DNA of 41,492 bases, taken from Bifidobacterium breve (GTDB lineage: Bacteria > Actinomycetota > Actinomycetes > Nanopelagicales > Nanopelagicaceae). Position numbers and translations under genes: made by a program. Numbering within the stretch: position 1 is the first letter of the stretch; the number at the start of each line of letters is the position of its first letter. The notes under the pieces are model-generated. The model was given only the letters and a program-made list of their open reading frames with translations, had not been told where the DNA came from and made no database searches. The stretch spans positions 1 to 41,492 of the forward strand of contig CAMBOZ010000003.1 in assembly GCA_945869505.1 (NCBI GenBank). The letters are read 5' to 3'. Of this stretch, positions 8,146-16,744 are shown in pieces.

Positions 8146-8580
8146 TTAAAAATCGCTCTGGATAAGATCCTGGTCATCTAATCGATTGATAAAGCAAATT
8201 GCTGATTCACCTTCTGCATACTTAATGGAGGCATAATGAATTGTTGTGTCTGGAGTTCCATCGATTGCCCAACTTGCAACGAGTCTCCTGCTTAACTGGC
8301 CGGCGAGTTCTACATCACCACGAATGAGAATCCCAAATTCATACTCTCCGAGTCTGGCTTTTGCATCCTCATAACGAAAAGAGGTCGATAATAAATCTGC
8401 AAAAGAAATAATCGTGGCTTCGTAAAGTGGCATCTTGGATTTGAGCATTACTCTTATCGCAGTGAGATCAGTCAGATTTCGATTGGTAAGGGCGATTTCA
8501 CGTCGCAATATTTCATAATAAAATGGCGGCGCAGCTAGTCGCGTCAAGCCATCGTGCAAACCATCGTGCGAGAAGTTCAT
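8146..8580 (-). CDS. Degenerate GGDEF-domain protein
   Basis: 144 residues from the ATG at 8580, which has GGAAGG 8 nt upstream; a longer in-frame start at 8649 would run into the divergent gene. The fold signature of GGDEF domains is visible: HDGLTRLA at the start (compare DPLTGL), then a charged helix, then RYEDAKARLGEYEFGILI, which aligns with RxxDxxARLGGDEFaiLl. The active-site loop reads GEYEF instead of GGDEF, so the metal-binding third acidic residue is Tyr. Diguanylate cyclase activity is therefore unlikely; a nucleotide-sensing or protein-binding role is possible. No sensory domain is attached. Its place just upstream of tadA suggests pilus regulation, which is inference. Confidence 0.6.
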   Translation of the reverse strand: MNFSHDGLHDGLTRLAAPPFYYEILRREIALTNRNLTDLTAIRVMLKSKMPLYEATIISFADLLSTSFRYEDAKARLGEYEFGILIRGDVELAGQLSRRLVASWAIDGTPDTTIHYASIKYAEGESAICFINRLDDQDLIQSDF

Positions 8581-8599
8581 GCTGCTACCCTTCCGACTT

Positions 8600-8974
8600 A
8601 TGAGTATCGATCCTGCCAAAGAAGCGCGTAAGCGTTCTATCGTGTCCACCCTTCTCTATATAGAAGGTGCGATCGTGTTAGCCCTAGGAGCATGGGTAGG
8701 AGTCATGGGAATTACTCATGAAAATCGTGAATTGCCTCCGTTGATGGGTGTGCTCGGATTTAGTGTTTTAGGTGGCGTCGGACTCATTGCTTGTGGGCGG
8801 GCATTTGCTGAAGAGAAGAACTGGGGAAGAGCGCCGGTGGTCTTAGCAAATCTGATCGTTTTAGGCGTTGTTAAATATCAATTCGAAGGTGGCTTCTTAA
8901 TCGGTGCTATTCCGCTTTTGCTTTTGGCGCTTCCGATTTTATATTTAGCAATAACCATTATTCCCAATAGCTAA
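8600..8974 (+). CDS. Small four-helix membrane protein, unknown function
   Basis: 124 residues starting at ATG 8600 (MSIDPAKEARKRS); an upstream ATG at 8579 would overlap the divergent gene start and gives an unlikely N-terminus. A charged N-terminus is followed by four hydrophobic segments (about 18-38, 50-68, 80-98, 101-120). I do not recognise a named family; similar four-helix proteins are common in actinobacteria as hypothetical integral membrane proteins. No Shine-Dalgarno is visible and only 19 bp separate the two divergent start codons, so a leaderless transcript is possible. The gene is followed by a 64-bp gap and then the convergent SDR gene. Confidence 0.7.
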   Translation: MSIDPAKEARKRSIVSTLLYIEGAIVLALGAWVGVMGITHENRELPPLMGVLGFSVLGGVGLIACGRAFAEEKNWGRAPVVLANLIVLGVVKYQFEGGFLIGAIPLLLLALPILYLAITIIPNS

Positions 8975-9038
8975 GTTGTAGCTATCCATCAGGCGTTGAC
9001 TTCGAATAGCCCTTTATCACCACAGAATTATCTGGCGA

Positions 9039-9887
9039 TTACCAAGGAACAACTTTTCGATCTTCCCAAAGTACTCCAGTAACAACTTCACTTCCGCGCT
9101 GGGCAATATCGGCAGTTGCCAACCAAATTGCAGTTTCTGCACCTTCTGCAACGCTACGTGGCGCATCGGGTCCGCCCATGTCGGTGCGTGTGTGATTGGG
9201 ACAAGTAGCATCAATATAAAAACCGCGAGCGCCGAGTGCGGTCTCGTGTGCCAAATTTCGCACAAGTGAATTTACTCCCGCTTTACTAATTCGATATGGC
9301 GCAAGTCCCCCGGCACTTCCTGGTCCGGACATACGACCCAAACACGCGGAGTAGATAACCACGCGACCATCGCGCGCATCGGCCATTGCGGGTGCAATTG
9401 CGTTCACTAATATAAAGACTGAATTTAAATTAATGTTTATTACGCGATTCCACTCTGCATCAGTTGTGCGCAGCGTCTTCGACATTTTCTCGCTCATAAC
9501 ACCGTGGGCAAGAACCAATACTTTTGGGGTTGTAAGTGTTGTGCTGATTTCAGTTGCGGTTTTTCGAGTGGCGACTTGATCTTCTAAATCAACTGCGTGA
9601 GTTGTAATTGTTAGCCCAGTTTGTGTGGCGGCGAATTCGCTGAGTAAGGATTGGCGAGCGCCTTCTAGTCGCTGCGCATCCTTTGCGATAAGTGCTAGAT
9701 CAAATCCTGCGGCTGCTAATCCCCGCGCAGTTTCCAAGCCGAGTCCGCGACTGCCGCCGCTAACAATCGCCAGCGGTCTTGAAGTCGGGGCGGTTTCTGA
9801 ATGCATGAGCCAACTCTGCCAACGAAGGCGGAGACTGTCGCGCTGAGATTCGCTTTTAGCGCCCGCTTCCGGCGTAATTGTGCTCAA
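9039..9887 (-). CDS. Short-chain dehydrogenase/reductase
   Basis: 282 residues from ATG 9887; Met28 is an alternative start, because the first about 38 residues precede the fold. Classical SDR features: cofactor-binding GGSRGLGLETARGLAAAG (about residue 44), VDLEDQ for the adenine region, the catalytic Ser in VVIYSACLGRMSG and the Tyr-Lys pair in APYRISKAGVN. The usual NNAG is replaced by LAHG. The C-terminal part (NHTRTDMGGPDAPRSVAEGAETAIWLA) resembles carbonyl-reductase-like SDRs. The substrate cannot be told. It is divergent from kgd with a 111-bp gap. Confidence 0.88.
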   Translation of the reverse strand: MSTITPEAGAKSESQRDSLRLRWQSWLMHSETAPTSRPLAIVSGGSRGLGLETARGLAAAGFDLALIAKDAQRLEGARQSLLSEFAATQTGLTITTHAVDLEDQVATRKTATEISTTLTTPKVLVLAHGVMSEKMSKTLRTTDAEWNRVININLNSVFILVNAIAPAMADARDGRVVIYSACLGRMSGPGSAGGLAPYRISKAGVNSLVRNLAHETALGARGFYIDATCPNHTRTDMGGPDAPRSVAEGAETAIWLATADIAQRGSEVVTGVLWEDRKVVPW

Positions 9888-9998
9888 TATCGCGCCTTGG
9901 GTTGGCGAGAGAGGATTTATTCAAGCCACGCTCAGCCGATAGGATTAGGCACGCATTAAACGTTTTTTTCCGCGTTAATCGTGAAGAAGGAGTTGCCA

Positions 9999-12900
9999 GT
10001 GTCGGCAGATTTCGGAGCCAATGATTGGCTCGTCGAAGAGATGTACGAGCGTTACCAAGCCGATCCAACTTCAGTGGAACCTTCATGGATTGAATTCTTT
10101 AAGACTTACAACCCAAGCGCTGCATCTTCAGCACCTGTTGCATCCGCGCCAGCGGCAGCAGCATCCACGCCAAAAGGTGGAACACCACCAATTCCTAAAG
10201 CTGCACAAAAAGTTTCTGCGCCAGCGCCTGCTGCGCCAGTTGCACAAGTTGCACCTGCTGCTGCTGCGCCAGTTGCACAAGCACCCGTTGTTGCCGCGCC
10301 AGTTTCCGCTGTTCCCGTTACGCAAGTAACGCCTTCTGCACCGACACCTGCACAAGCGCAAGTTAAGCCAGCCCCAGTTTTAGTTACACCAGGTGCGGCA
10401 ACTATGGAACCGATTCGTGGAGTTGCCGGACGTGTTGTTGCATCAATGGAGGCATCACTTTCGGTTCCAACAGCAACAAGTGTTCGTGCAATTCCCGCAA
10501 AGTTAATGATCGATAACCGCACCGTTATTACAAATCACCTAAAGCGCACACGCGGTGGAAAAGTTTCATTTACCCACATCATCGCTTATGCAATGATCAA
10601 AGCTCTGCGTCAAATGCCAGAGATGAATGTTTTCTACGGCGAAGTAGATGGCAAACCAGCGCTTGGTCGTCCAGAACATATCAATTTGGGAATCGCAATA
10701 GATTTAGCAAAGGCTGATGGAACTCGCCAATTATTGGTTCCATCAATTAAGGGTTGTGAAGGCTTAGATTTCGGGCAGTTCTGGGTTGCATACGAAGAAA
10801 TCGTAAAGAAGGCTCGTGCCGGAACGCTGACAGTGGAAGATCATTCAGGAACAACAGTTTCACTAACTAATCCAGGAACAATTGGCACTGTTCACTCCGT
10901 TCCGCGCTTAGTTCAAGGTCAAGGTTTAATCGTTGGCGTTGGTGCAATGGATTATCCGGCTGAATTCCAAGGTGCCAGTGAAGAAACTTTGGCTCGTATG
11001 GCAATTAGCAAAGTTGTAACGCTGACAAGTACTTATGATCACCGCGTAATTCAAGGCGCACAATCAGGAGATTTCCTGCGCCGCATCCACGAAATTCTGC
11101 TTGGCGAAGATGGTTTCTATGATGAGATTTTTTCTGCACTGCGCATTCCTTACGAACCAATTCGTTGGGCCTCTGACTTTGAATTCTCTAAAGATGAAGA
11201 GATCAACAAGACTGCACGCGTTCAGCAATTAATTCAGGCATATCGCACCTACGGCCATTTAATGGCAGATACCGATCCGCTGGAATACGCACAGCGCTCT
11301 CACCCAGATTTAGATGTTGTTACTCACGGACTCACCTTGTGGGATCTCGACCGCGAGTTTGCAACAGGTGGCTTCGGTGGCGAGAAGTTTATGAAGTTGC
11401 GACAGATTCTCGGAATTTTGCGTGATTCTTATTGTCGCTCCGTTGGCGTTGAGTATATGTATATCTCTAATCCCGAAGAGCGTCGTTGGATTCAAGAGCA
11501 CGTTGAAGTTGGTTTCACAAAGCCAGAACGCGAAGAGCAGCTACACATCTTGCAAAAGTTGAGCGATGCCGAAGCATTCGAAACTTTCTTACAGACCAAG
11601 TTCGTTGGGCAAAAGCGCTTCTCACTTGAAGGTGGCGAATCAGTTATTCCACTTCTTGATGCAGTTATTTCAGCCGCTGCCGAGAAGAAGTTAGATGAAG
11701 TCTGTATTGGTATGCCACACCGTGGTCGCTTAAATGTATTGGCAAATATTGCTGGTAAGTCATACGGTCAAATCTTCCAAGAGTTCCAAGGCCATTACAA
11801 AGAGAATGAAGTCCACGGTTCTGGCGATGTTAAGTATCACTTGGGAACTGAGGGAATTTTCACCGCAGAATCTGGCGCACAGACCAAGATTTACTTGGCG
11901 GCAAATCCATCTCACCTGGAAGCTGTAAACCCAGTACTTGAAGGCATTGTTCGCGCAAAACAAGATCGTCTAAATGTTAAAGATTTGTTCTCGGTTCTGC
12001 CGATTCTCTTGCACGGAGATGCATCATTTGCTGGCCAAGGAATTAACTTCGAAACTCTGCAGCTTTCACAACTTCGCGGCTACCGCACTGGTGGAACTGT
12101 TCATATCGTTGTAAATAACCAAGTTGGCTTTACTACCGCGCCACACGCTTCACGTTCTTCACGTTATTCAACTGACGTTGCTAAAACAATTGAAGCGCCG
12201 GTATTCCACGTAAATGGCGATGATCCTGAAGCCTGCGTGCGCGTTGCCCGCCTCGCCTTTGAATATCGTCAAGCATTTAACAAAGATGTTGTCGTCGACA
12301 TGGTTTGCTACCGTCGTCGCGGACACAATGAAGGCGATGAGCCAAGTTTCACACAGCCACTCATGTACAAGTTAATTGATGCCAAGCGCTCAACTCGCAC
12401 GCTCTACACAGAATCGCTTATCGGTCGTGGCGATATCACTCCAGAGGATGCGGAAAAGTTAGCGCGCGACTACCAGGTACAACTTGAAGAGGTTTACGCT
12501 TCCGTTGCAAATTACCAAGAAGAGCACGATCCAAACTTCCAGCCGCCGACAGTTCCAAGTGCTGAGGATGTGCCAACCTTTATCTCCGAGCCTTTAATCC
12601 GCGAAATTGCAGCTACGCAAATAGCGATTCCAGAAGGCTTCCACGTACATCCAAAGTTGTTGCCACAACTGCAGAAGCGTGCCGAGTCAATCAACGATGG
12701 AACCATCGATTGGTCTACCGGTGAAATGCTTGCATTTGGATCACTTCTTAAAGAGGGGCGTCCAATACGTTTAGCAGGCCAAGATTCCCGTCGTGGAACA
12801 TTTAGTAATCGCCACGCAGTTATCGTGGATAAAGAAAATGGCTCTGACTGGACACCTCTAAGTTCTTTGGTTGCAGATCAAAGCCAGTTCTTTGTAATTG

Positions 12901-13733
12901 ATTCACTTCTTTCCGAATACGCGGCGATGGGCTTTGAATATGGCTACTCCGTTGCTCGGCCAGAAGCGCTTGTCTTATGGGAAGGTCAGTTCGGAGATTT
13001 CGCCAACGGTGCGCAAACAATTATTGATGAATTCATCTCTTCCGCATTGCAAAAATGGGGCGAGCGATCATCAGTTGTATTGCTCTTGCCACATGGTTAC
13101 GAAGGCCAAGGACCAGATCACTCATCCGCGCGCATCGAACGCTTCTTATCACTTGCTGCGGAACAAAACATGACGATTGCTCAGCCTTCAACGCCGGCTT
13201 CGTACTTCCATTTACTACGTTTCCACGCAGCAAATCCGAAGCGTCGTCCAATGGTTGTCTTCACGCCAAAATCAATGCTCCGACTTCGCGCTGCAGCGTC
13301 ATCAATTAGTGATTTCACATCAGGCACATTCTTGCCAGTAATTGGCGATCCAACGGTAAATAATGCATCTCGATTGATTTACTGTTCTGGAAAGATTTAT
13401 CACGACATAGTTGCAGAACGTGCTCGTCTAAATGACAGCAGCACAGCAATTGTTCGAGTAGAGCGTTTATATCCACTTCCAGTTGCACAAATGGAAGTTG
13501 AAGCAAAGAAACATCCAAACGCTAATTTGCTTTGGGTTCAAGATGAACCAGCTAACCAAGGACCTTGGCCACACGTTGCGCTAAGCACTACCGAAATTCT
13601 TGGCGGAAAAGCGATCGATGCGCGAGTTCTTCGCCGCATTTCACGACGCGCCTCGGCATCTCCTGCGACTGGTAATCACCATTTGCACGAGGAAGAGGCA
13701 AAGGCTTTGATGTATGAGGCTTTTACTCGCTAA
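9999..13733 (+). CDS. kgd: Multifunctional 2-oxoglutarate decarboxylase/dehydrogenase E1-E2 fusion (Kgd/SucA)
   Basis: 1244 residues from the GTG at 9999, preceded by AAGGAG at 9987-9992 with a 6-nt spacer; the GTG at 9981 is an in-frame alternative but lies before this site. The order is: N-terminal E1 segment (NDWLVEEMYERYQADP), a long Ala/Pro/Val/Gln linker (about 45-130), an E2 acyltransferase-like domain without a lipoyl domain (His348 in YDHRVIQGAQSG), then the thiamine-diphosphate E1 domain (GMPHRGRLN near 570, HGDASFAGQGINFETL near 670, RRRGHNEGDEP). This is the actinobacterial Kgd architecture, acting in the TCA cycle and shown in mycobacteria also to make succinic semialdehyde and 2-hydroxy-3-oxoadipate. 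The stop codon overlaps that of the convergent sodX by 4 nt. Confidence 0.97.
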   Translation: MSADFGANDWLVEEMYERYQADPTSVEPSWIEFFKTYNPSAASSAPVASAPAAAASTPKGGTPPIPKAAQKVSAPAPAAPVAQVAPAAAAPVAQAPVVAAPVSAVPVTQVTPSAPTPAQAQVKPAPVLVTPGAATMEPIRGVAGRVVASMEASLSVPTATSVRAIPAKLMIDNRTVITNHLKRTRGGKVSFTHIIAYAMIKALRQMPEMNVFYGEVDGKPALGRPEHINLGIAIDLAKADGTRQLLVPSIKGCEGLDFGQFWVAYEEIVKKARAGTLTVEDHSGTTVSLTNPGTIGTVHSVPRLVQGQGLIVGVGAMDYPAEFQGASEETLARMAISKVVTLTSTYDHRVIQGAQSGDFLRRIHEILLGEDGFYDEIFSALRIPYEPIRWASDFEFSKDEEINKTARVQQLIQAYRTYGHLMADTDPLEYAQRSHPDLDVVTHGLTLWDLDREFATGGFGGEKFMKLRQILGILRDSYCRSVGVEYMYISNPEERRWIQEHVEVGFTKPEREEQLHILQKLSDAEAFETFLQTKFVGQKRFSLEGGESVIPLLDAVISAAAEKKLDEVCIGMPHRGRLNVLANIAGKSYGQIFQEFQGHYKENEVHGSGDVKYHLGTEGIFTAESGAQTKIYLAANPSHLEAVNPVLEGIVRAKQDRLNVKDLFSVLPILLHGDASFAGQGINFETLQLSQLRGYRTGGTVHIVVNNQVGFTTAPHASRSSRYSTDVAKTIEAPVFHVNGDDPEACVRVARLAFEYRQAFNKDVVVDMVCYRRRGHNEGDEPSFTQPLMYKLIDAKRSTRTLYTESLIGRGDITPEDAEKLARDYQVQLEEVYASVANYQEEHDPNFQPPTVPSAEDVPTFISEPLIREIAATQIAIPEGFHVHPKLLPQLQKRAESINDGTIDWSTGEMLAFGSLLKEGRPIRLAGQDSRRGTFSNRHAVIVDKENGSDWTPLSSLVADQSQFFVIDSLLSEYAAMGFEYGYSVARPEALVLWEGQFGDFANGAQTIIDEFISSALQKWGERSSVVLLLPHGYEGQGPDHSSARIERFLSLAAEQNMTIAQPSTPASYFHLLRFHAANPKRRPMVVFTPKSMLRLRAAASSISDFTSGTFLPVIGDPTVNNASRLIYCSGKIYHDIVAERARLNDSSTAIVRVERLYPLPVAQMEVEAKKHPNANLLWVQDEPANQGPWPHVALSTTEILGGKAIDARVLRRISRRASASPATGNHHLHEEEAKALMYEAFTR

Positions 13734-14074
13734 CTCTTTTTGATTCTAGTAATTACTTTGCCGACTAGTTCCTCATTACTTAGGTAACCCCAAGTGCGCG
13801 AATCGGTACCTGATTCATTATCGCTGCGCACGAAGTAAGTGACCGGTCCAGCGCTTTCGTTTTTAATCTCTGCAATCCGTTTGATGTAATAGATTCCGGG
13901 TTGCAGTTCGCGCTCAATGACAACAACATCGCCTTCTGTGAAAGAAAGGTGCTTCTTGAAGATTCGGTAACGAATCAGAAGCCAATCCCGTGGGTTATAA
14001 GTGGGCTGCATAGAAGTGCCCTCTACGACTACCCGTCCAAAGATGCCAAAGATGCCCACGGAGGGTAGTCTCAC
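13730..14074 (-). CDS. sodX: Nickel superoxide dismutase maturation protease SodX (signal peptidase I-like)
   Basis: About 114 residues from the GTG at 14074; a second GTG at 14059 is possible, and the much longer reading to 14212 would run through the sodN start. Serine protease motif VEGTSMQPTYNPRDW (catalytic Ser) and the Lys in GIYYIKRIAEI match S26/LexA-type signal peptidases. It is the small S26 protease that removes the propeptide of Ni-SOD before the first His, and its divergent neighbour sodN is exactly this substrate. The two starts are only 42 bp apart. The stop overlaps the kgd stop by 4 nt. Confidence 0.9.
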   Translation of the reverse strand: MRLPSVGIFGIFGRVVVEGTSMQPTYNPRDWLLIRYRIFKKHLSFTEGDVVVIERELQPGIYYIKRIAEIKNESAGPVTYFVRSDNESGTDSRTWGYLSNEELVGKVITRIKKS

Positions 14075-14116
14075 ACATACAGGTTTTGAAATAAAGAAAA
14101 GATAAAGGGAGAGAAA

Positions 14117-14515
14117 ATGAAGAAGTTCTTCACACCAAAGGTAACCGTCCACGCACATTGCGATCTGCCATGTGGAGTTTACGATCCAGCACAAGCCAAA
14201 ATAGAAGCGCAATCAGTAAAGGCTTGCATGGAAAAGTATGCAGCTAACCCAGATGTAGATTTCCGCGCACGTTCAGTTGCAATTAAAGAAGAGCGTTCAC
14301 ATCAAGTTAAGGAACACCTATGGGTTCTCTGGACAGATTATTTCAAGGCTCCACACTTTGAGGCCTACCCACAACTTCACTCACTCTTCAATGAGGCGAC
14401 AAAGTTGGCTGGCGCAGCCGGTACTAAGGGAACACAAGATGTGGCAGTGGCAGATAAGTTGATCGCAAAGATCGATGAAATCGCTGAAATCTTCTGGGCC
14501 ACCAAGAAAGCTTAA
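14117..14515 (+). CDS. sodN: Superoxide dismutase, nickel-dependent (Ni-SOD)
   Basis: 132 residues with GGGAG a few bases before the ATG. It dismutates superoxide in the cytoplasm with a nickel ion held by the N-terminal hook of the mature protein. The hook is HCDLPCGVYDP (residues 14-24), giving His1, Cys2, Cys6 and Tyr9 after cleavage of a 13-residue propeptide (MKKFFTPKVTVHA). The rest is the four-helix bundle (about 117 residues), the usual family length. Cleavage is the job of the divergently encoded sodX. It is the only SOD in the window. The stop overlaps that of the convergent thioesterase gene by 4 nt. Confidence 0.97.
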   Translation: MKKFFTPKVTVHAHCDLPCGVYDPAQAKIEAQSVKACMEKYAANPDVDFRARSVAIKEERSHQVKEHLWVLWTDYFKAPHFEAYPQLHSLFNEATKLAGAAGTKGTQDVAVADKLIAKIDEIAEIFWATKKA

Positions 14516-14928
14516 TTATCTGAGCTATTAATTAAAGATTGAGCGGCGGTACGCGCGAGGAAAGATACTCGCTCGACCGCCGTTCTTTCTATTCTGGAAT
14601 AAGCGATATGACGCTCGCCGTCATAAACATCGCATTCAAAGATCATCGTGCGATCCGCAACTTCTATACATCGCGCCGTGGCACGCACTTCGGTTCCGAT
14701 TCCGACTGAATCAATGAGTGAAATATCGAATTTATCAACAATAGTTGTTTCGCCATTTTCTAGTAATTCAACTAACGCTGCCACACACGCACTCTCCATC
14801 ACGCTCATAAAGTGACCCGGAGCTAATATCGGTAAATCAGAAATTCCCATAGCCAAACAAGTATCACCGGGGCGAACTGTCATTACCGAAAATCCTACGG
14901 CGCCAATAATTTCTTCAGCAGGCTTCAT
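14512..14928 (-). CDS. FlK-like hot-dog thioesterase
   Basis: 138 residues. A hot-dog fold is suggested by the pattern FSVMTVRPGDTCLAMGISDLPILAPGHFMSVMESACVAAL, with a central helix ESACVAALVELLENGET and strands VGIGTEVRATARCIEVADRTMIFECDVYDGERHIAYSRIERTAV. This matches the small thioesterase family that includes fluoroacetyl-CoA thioesterase FlK and many actinobacterial relatives of unknown substrate. It lies 9 bp downstream of rsrA on the same strand, so it may belong to the SigR regulon operon; its stop overlaps sodN by 4 nt. The substrate is unknown; acyl-CoA cleavage is inferred from fold. Confidence 0.75.
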   Translation of the reverse strand: MKPAEEIIGAVGFSVMTVRPGDTCLAMGISDLPILAPGHFMSVMESACVAALVELLENGETTIVDKFDISLIDSVGIGTEVRATARCIEVADRTMIFECDVYDGERHIAYSRIERTAVERVSFLARTAAQSLINSSDN

Positions 14929-14937
14929 AAATTAATT

Positions 14938-15336
14938 TTAATTTTCTTCATCGAGAAAGTGTTGGACATGCGTCTGTTCAATCTGGATTTCGCTGTGCTC
15001 GACATTTCCAAACTCATCAATTTCAATTGATATTTCGGTCATGCTGAACTGGGTTACTACTTCGGTAACTCCAGCGCCAGTAACCTGCCGCAAAAGCGCT
15101 TCATGAATACTGTGCTGGAGATCAGCCGGAGCTTTCTCATCACAAGTACGGCGAAGAACTTCTTGCAGCAAAGAATGCATCTCTTGCTCGTGCGCGACTT
15201 CAGAGCGGCAGGCCAGGCAAGAATCCAGGTGAGATGCAATCGCTTGTGGGTTGCGCGCTTCTTCAACTGCGCCTTCAATAATAAAGACAACGGAGGAGAG
15301 AACTTCAAAACAAGGAATCTCTTCGATATGGCTCAT
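14938..15336 (-). CDS. rsrA: Anti-sigma factor RsrA-like, zinc-binding (ZAS)
   Basis: 132 residues. The ZAS motif is intact: Cys9 in EIPCFEV, then HLDSCLAC with His, Cys and Cys spaced as in RsrA (H-x3-C-x2-C). In RsrA these hold zinc; disulfide stress oxidises the cysteines, releases the metal and frees SigR. The following helix ([30 protein letters not shown]) is the sigma-binding part. After residue about 85 there is an acidic extension (ending VQHFLDEEN) that makes this protein longer than the about 105 residues of Streptomyces RsrA. Start overlaps the sigR stop by 4 bp, as expected for the pair. Confidence 0.88.
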   Translation of the reverse strand: MSHIEEIPCFEVLSSVVFIIEGAVEEARNPQAIASHLDSCLACRSEVAHEQEMHSLLQEVLRRTCDEKAPADLQHSIHEALLRQVTGAGVTEVVTQFSMTEISIEIDEFGNVEHSEIQIEQTHVQHFLDEEN

Positions 15337-15947
15337 GGCTTCTCTCCCTTCGCCTTTTTCGTTTCAGTTGAGTAGCCAAGTTCTTTGGCGTAATCAGCAA
15401 GCTTTTCGCGTAAGAGTTTGCGCCCGCGGTGCAGGCGCGACATAACGGTTCCGGCTGGTACTTCGACGATGTCGGCAATCTCTTTATAAGAAAAACCTTC
15501 TACATCAGCTAAGTAAACTGCGATGCGAAACTCTTCAGGGATTTCTTGCAGGGCACGTTTGATATCGCTATCTGGCAAGTTCTCGAGAGCTTCTACTTCA
15601 GCAGATTTACCTAAATCACTGGTGTGTGATTGTGCTTCGGCTAACTGCCAATCCTCAAGTTCACCTGATGCTAATTGTGGGCGGCGTTGATCTTTACGAT
15701 AAGTATTTATAAAGGTAGTTGTGAGTACGCGATATAACCAGGCGCGCAGATTTGTACCTTCTTCGAATTGATGAAAAGAGTTAAAAGCTTTTAGGTAAGT
15801 GTCCTGCACTAAGTCGCGCGCATCTTCAGGATTCTTGGTGTAACGAAGCGCTGCTGCATATAACTGGTCCATAAACACAAGAGCATCGCGCTCGAACCGA
15901 TCGTTGCGATCAGTAGCGCTTTCTAGAACTAAATCTTTCGATGCCAT
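15333..15947 (-). CDS. sigR: ECF sigma factor SigR/SigH (disulfide-stress response)
   Basis: 204 residues. Region 2: [55 protein letters not shown], where the [12 protein letters not shown] and the [13 protein letters not shown] -10 reading helix are typical of the SigR/SigH subfamily; region 4: [48 protein letters not shown], ending in the helix-turn-helix for the -35 element. It directs RNA polymerase to thiol-stress genes and is held by RsrA encoded directly downstream. Extended charged C-terminus ([10 protein letters not shown]). I saw no clear GGAAT-N18-GTT SigR autoregulated promoter in the short gap upstream. Confidence 0.95.
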   Translation of the reverse strand: MASKDLVLESATDRNDRFERDALVFMDQLYAAALRYTKNPEDARDLVQDTYLKAFNSFHQFEEGTNLRAWLYRVLTTTFINTYRKDQRRPQLASGELEDWQLAEAQSHTSDLGKSAEVEALENLPDSDIKRALQEIPEEFRIAVYLADVEGFSYKEIADIVEVPAGTVMSRLHRGRKLLREKLADYAKELGYSTETKKAKGEKP

Positions 15948-15995
15948 CTCTTAAACACTATCCCAAAGCGCTGGCAAACGCCCACTTAAGGCGGT

Positions 15996-16721
15996 TCAAA
16001 AGAGCGTCTGCGCTTCACCGAGTTCGAAGGGTGCGATCAAATCGGGTCCATTGTTAGCAACCAGGTTTACCCGTGGTGCGACGGGTCTGGTTGCAAGACC
16101 TTTAGCGGGATCTGAAAGATCCATAAGTGAAATCAAAGTATCAATTTCGCGATTCTTTGGATCGAGCCAAGTCTCCCAACGGTCTTCCGGCATAAAAACC
16201 GGCATGCGACTATGAATCGTTGCTAGCTCTCCAACTGCTTCGCGCGTGATGATCGCAGCGCTCTGAATTTCTGCACCGCTTTCGCTCTTCCACGTGCTCC
16301 AAATTCCAGCAATTGATAGCGATTTATTCTCATCTTGCGAGCATATGTAGAAAGGTTGTTTCGGTGGATATTTACCTAACGATGTCGCCCATTCGTAATA
16401 TCCGGTTGCCGGTATCAAACACCGAGTTGTTCGAAAAGCTTGTCGAAATGTTGGCTTTTCATGGATAGATTCACTGCGCGCATTTATTGCATGTGATTGC
16501 GAGTTACGAGCCTCAGCGAAGTTCTTATGCCAAGGTGCGATTAGCCCCCACGATGCTGAATCTAAAACTCGTCCACTTTGATTTTCGCGAATAATGTAAA
16601 TCTCATTTGTAGGCGCGATATTCCAATTTAGCGGCAGTGATTTATCAACGAGTGATCCATCGAGTTCAAACCTCTCGATGATCTCGTCCATCCCCTGCGC
16701 TTGGGCATAACGTCCGCACAT
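15996..16721 (-). CDS. SRAP/HMCES-like abasic-site protein (YedK family)
   Basis: 241 residues. Starts MCGRYAQ, so after Met removal Cys2 is the catalytic nucleophile that forms a thiazolidine crosslink with abasic sites in single-stranded DNA. The conserved core INARSESIHEKPTFRQAF, RCLIPATGYYEW (Glu in the active site) and ATIHSRMPVFM (active-site His) are all present. Family members protect abasic sites at replication forks. It lies 48 bp upstream of sigR on the same strand and 23 bp from the divergent aroA, so the two start regions share a very short gap. Confidence 0.93.
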   Translation of the reverse strand: MCGRYAQAQGMDEIIERFELDGSLVDKSLPLNWNIAPTNEIYIIRENQSGRVLDSASWGLIAPWHKNFAEARNSQSHAINARSESIHEKPTFRQAFRTTRCLIPATGYYEWATSLGKYPPKQPFYICSQDENKSLSIAGIWSTWKSESGAEIQSAAIITREAVGELATIHSRMPVFMPEDRWETWLDPKNREIDTLISLMDLSDPAKGLATRPVAPRVNLVANNGPDLIAPFELGEAQTLF

Positions 16722-16744
16722 AGGTAGAGAGTAGACTGCCGCTT

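Noticed and set aside
10106..10522. Long minus-strand frame rich in Ala/Gly/Thr opposite the kgd linker
   Set aside because: It is a shadow of the Ala/Pro-rich linker of kgd; composition follows from that region.
14075..14212. N-terminal extension of sodX into the sodN start
   Set aside because: It would overlap the sodN start and gives an unlike SodX N-terminus; the shorter GTG start is preferred.
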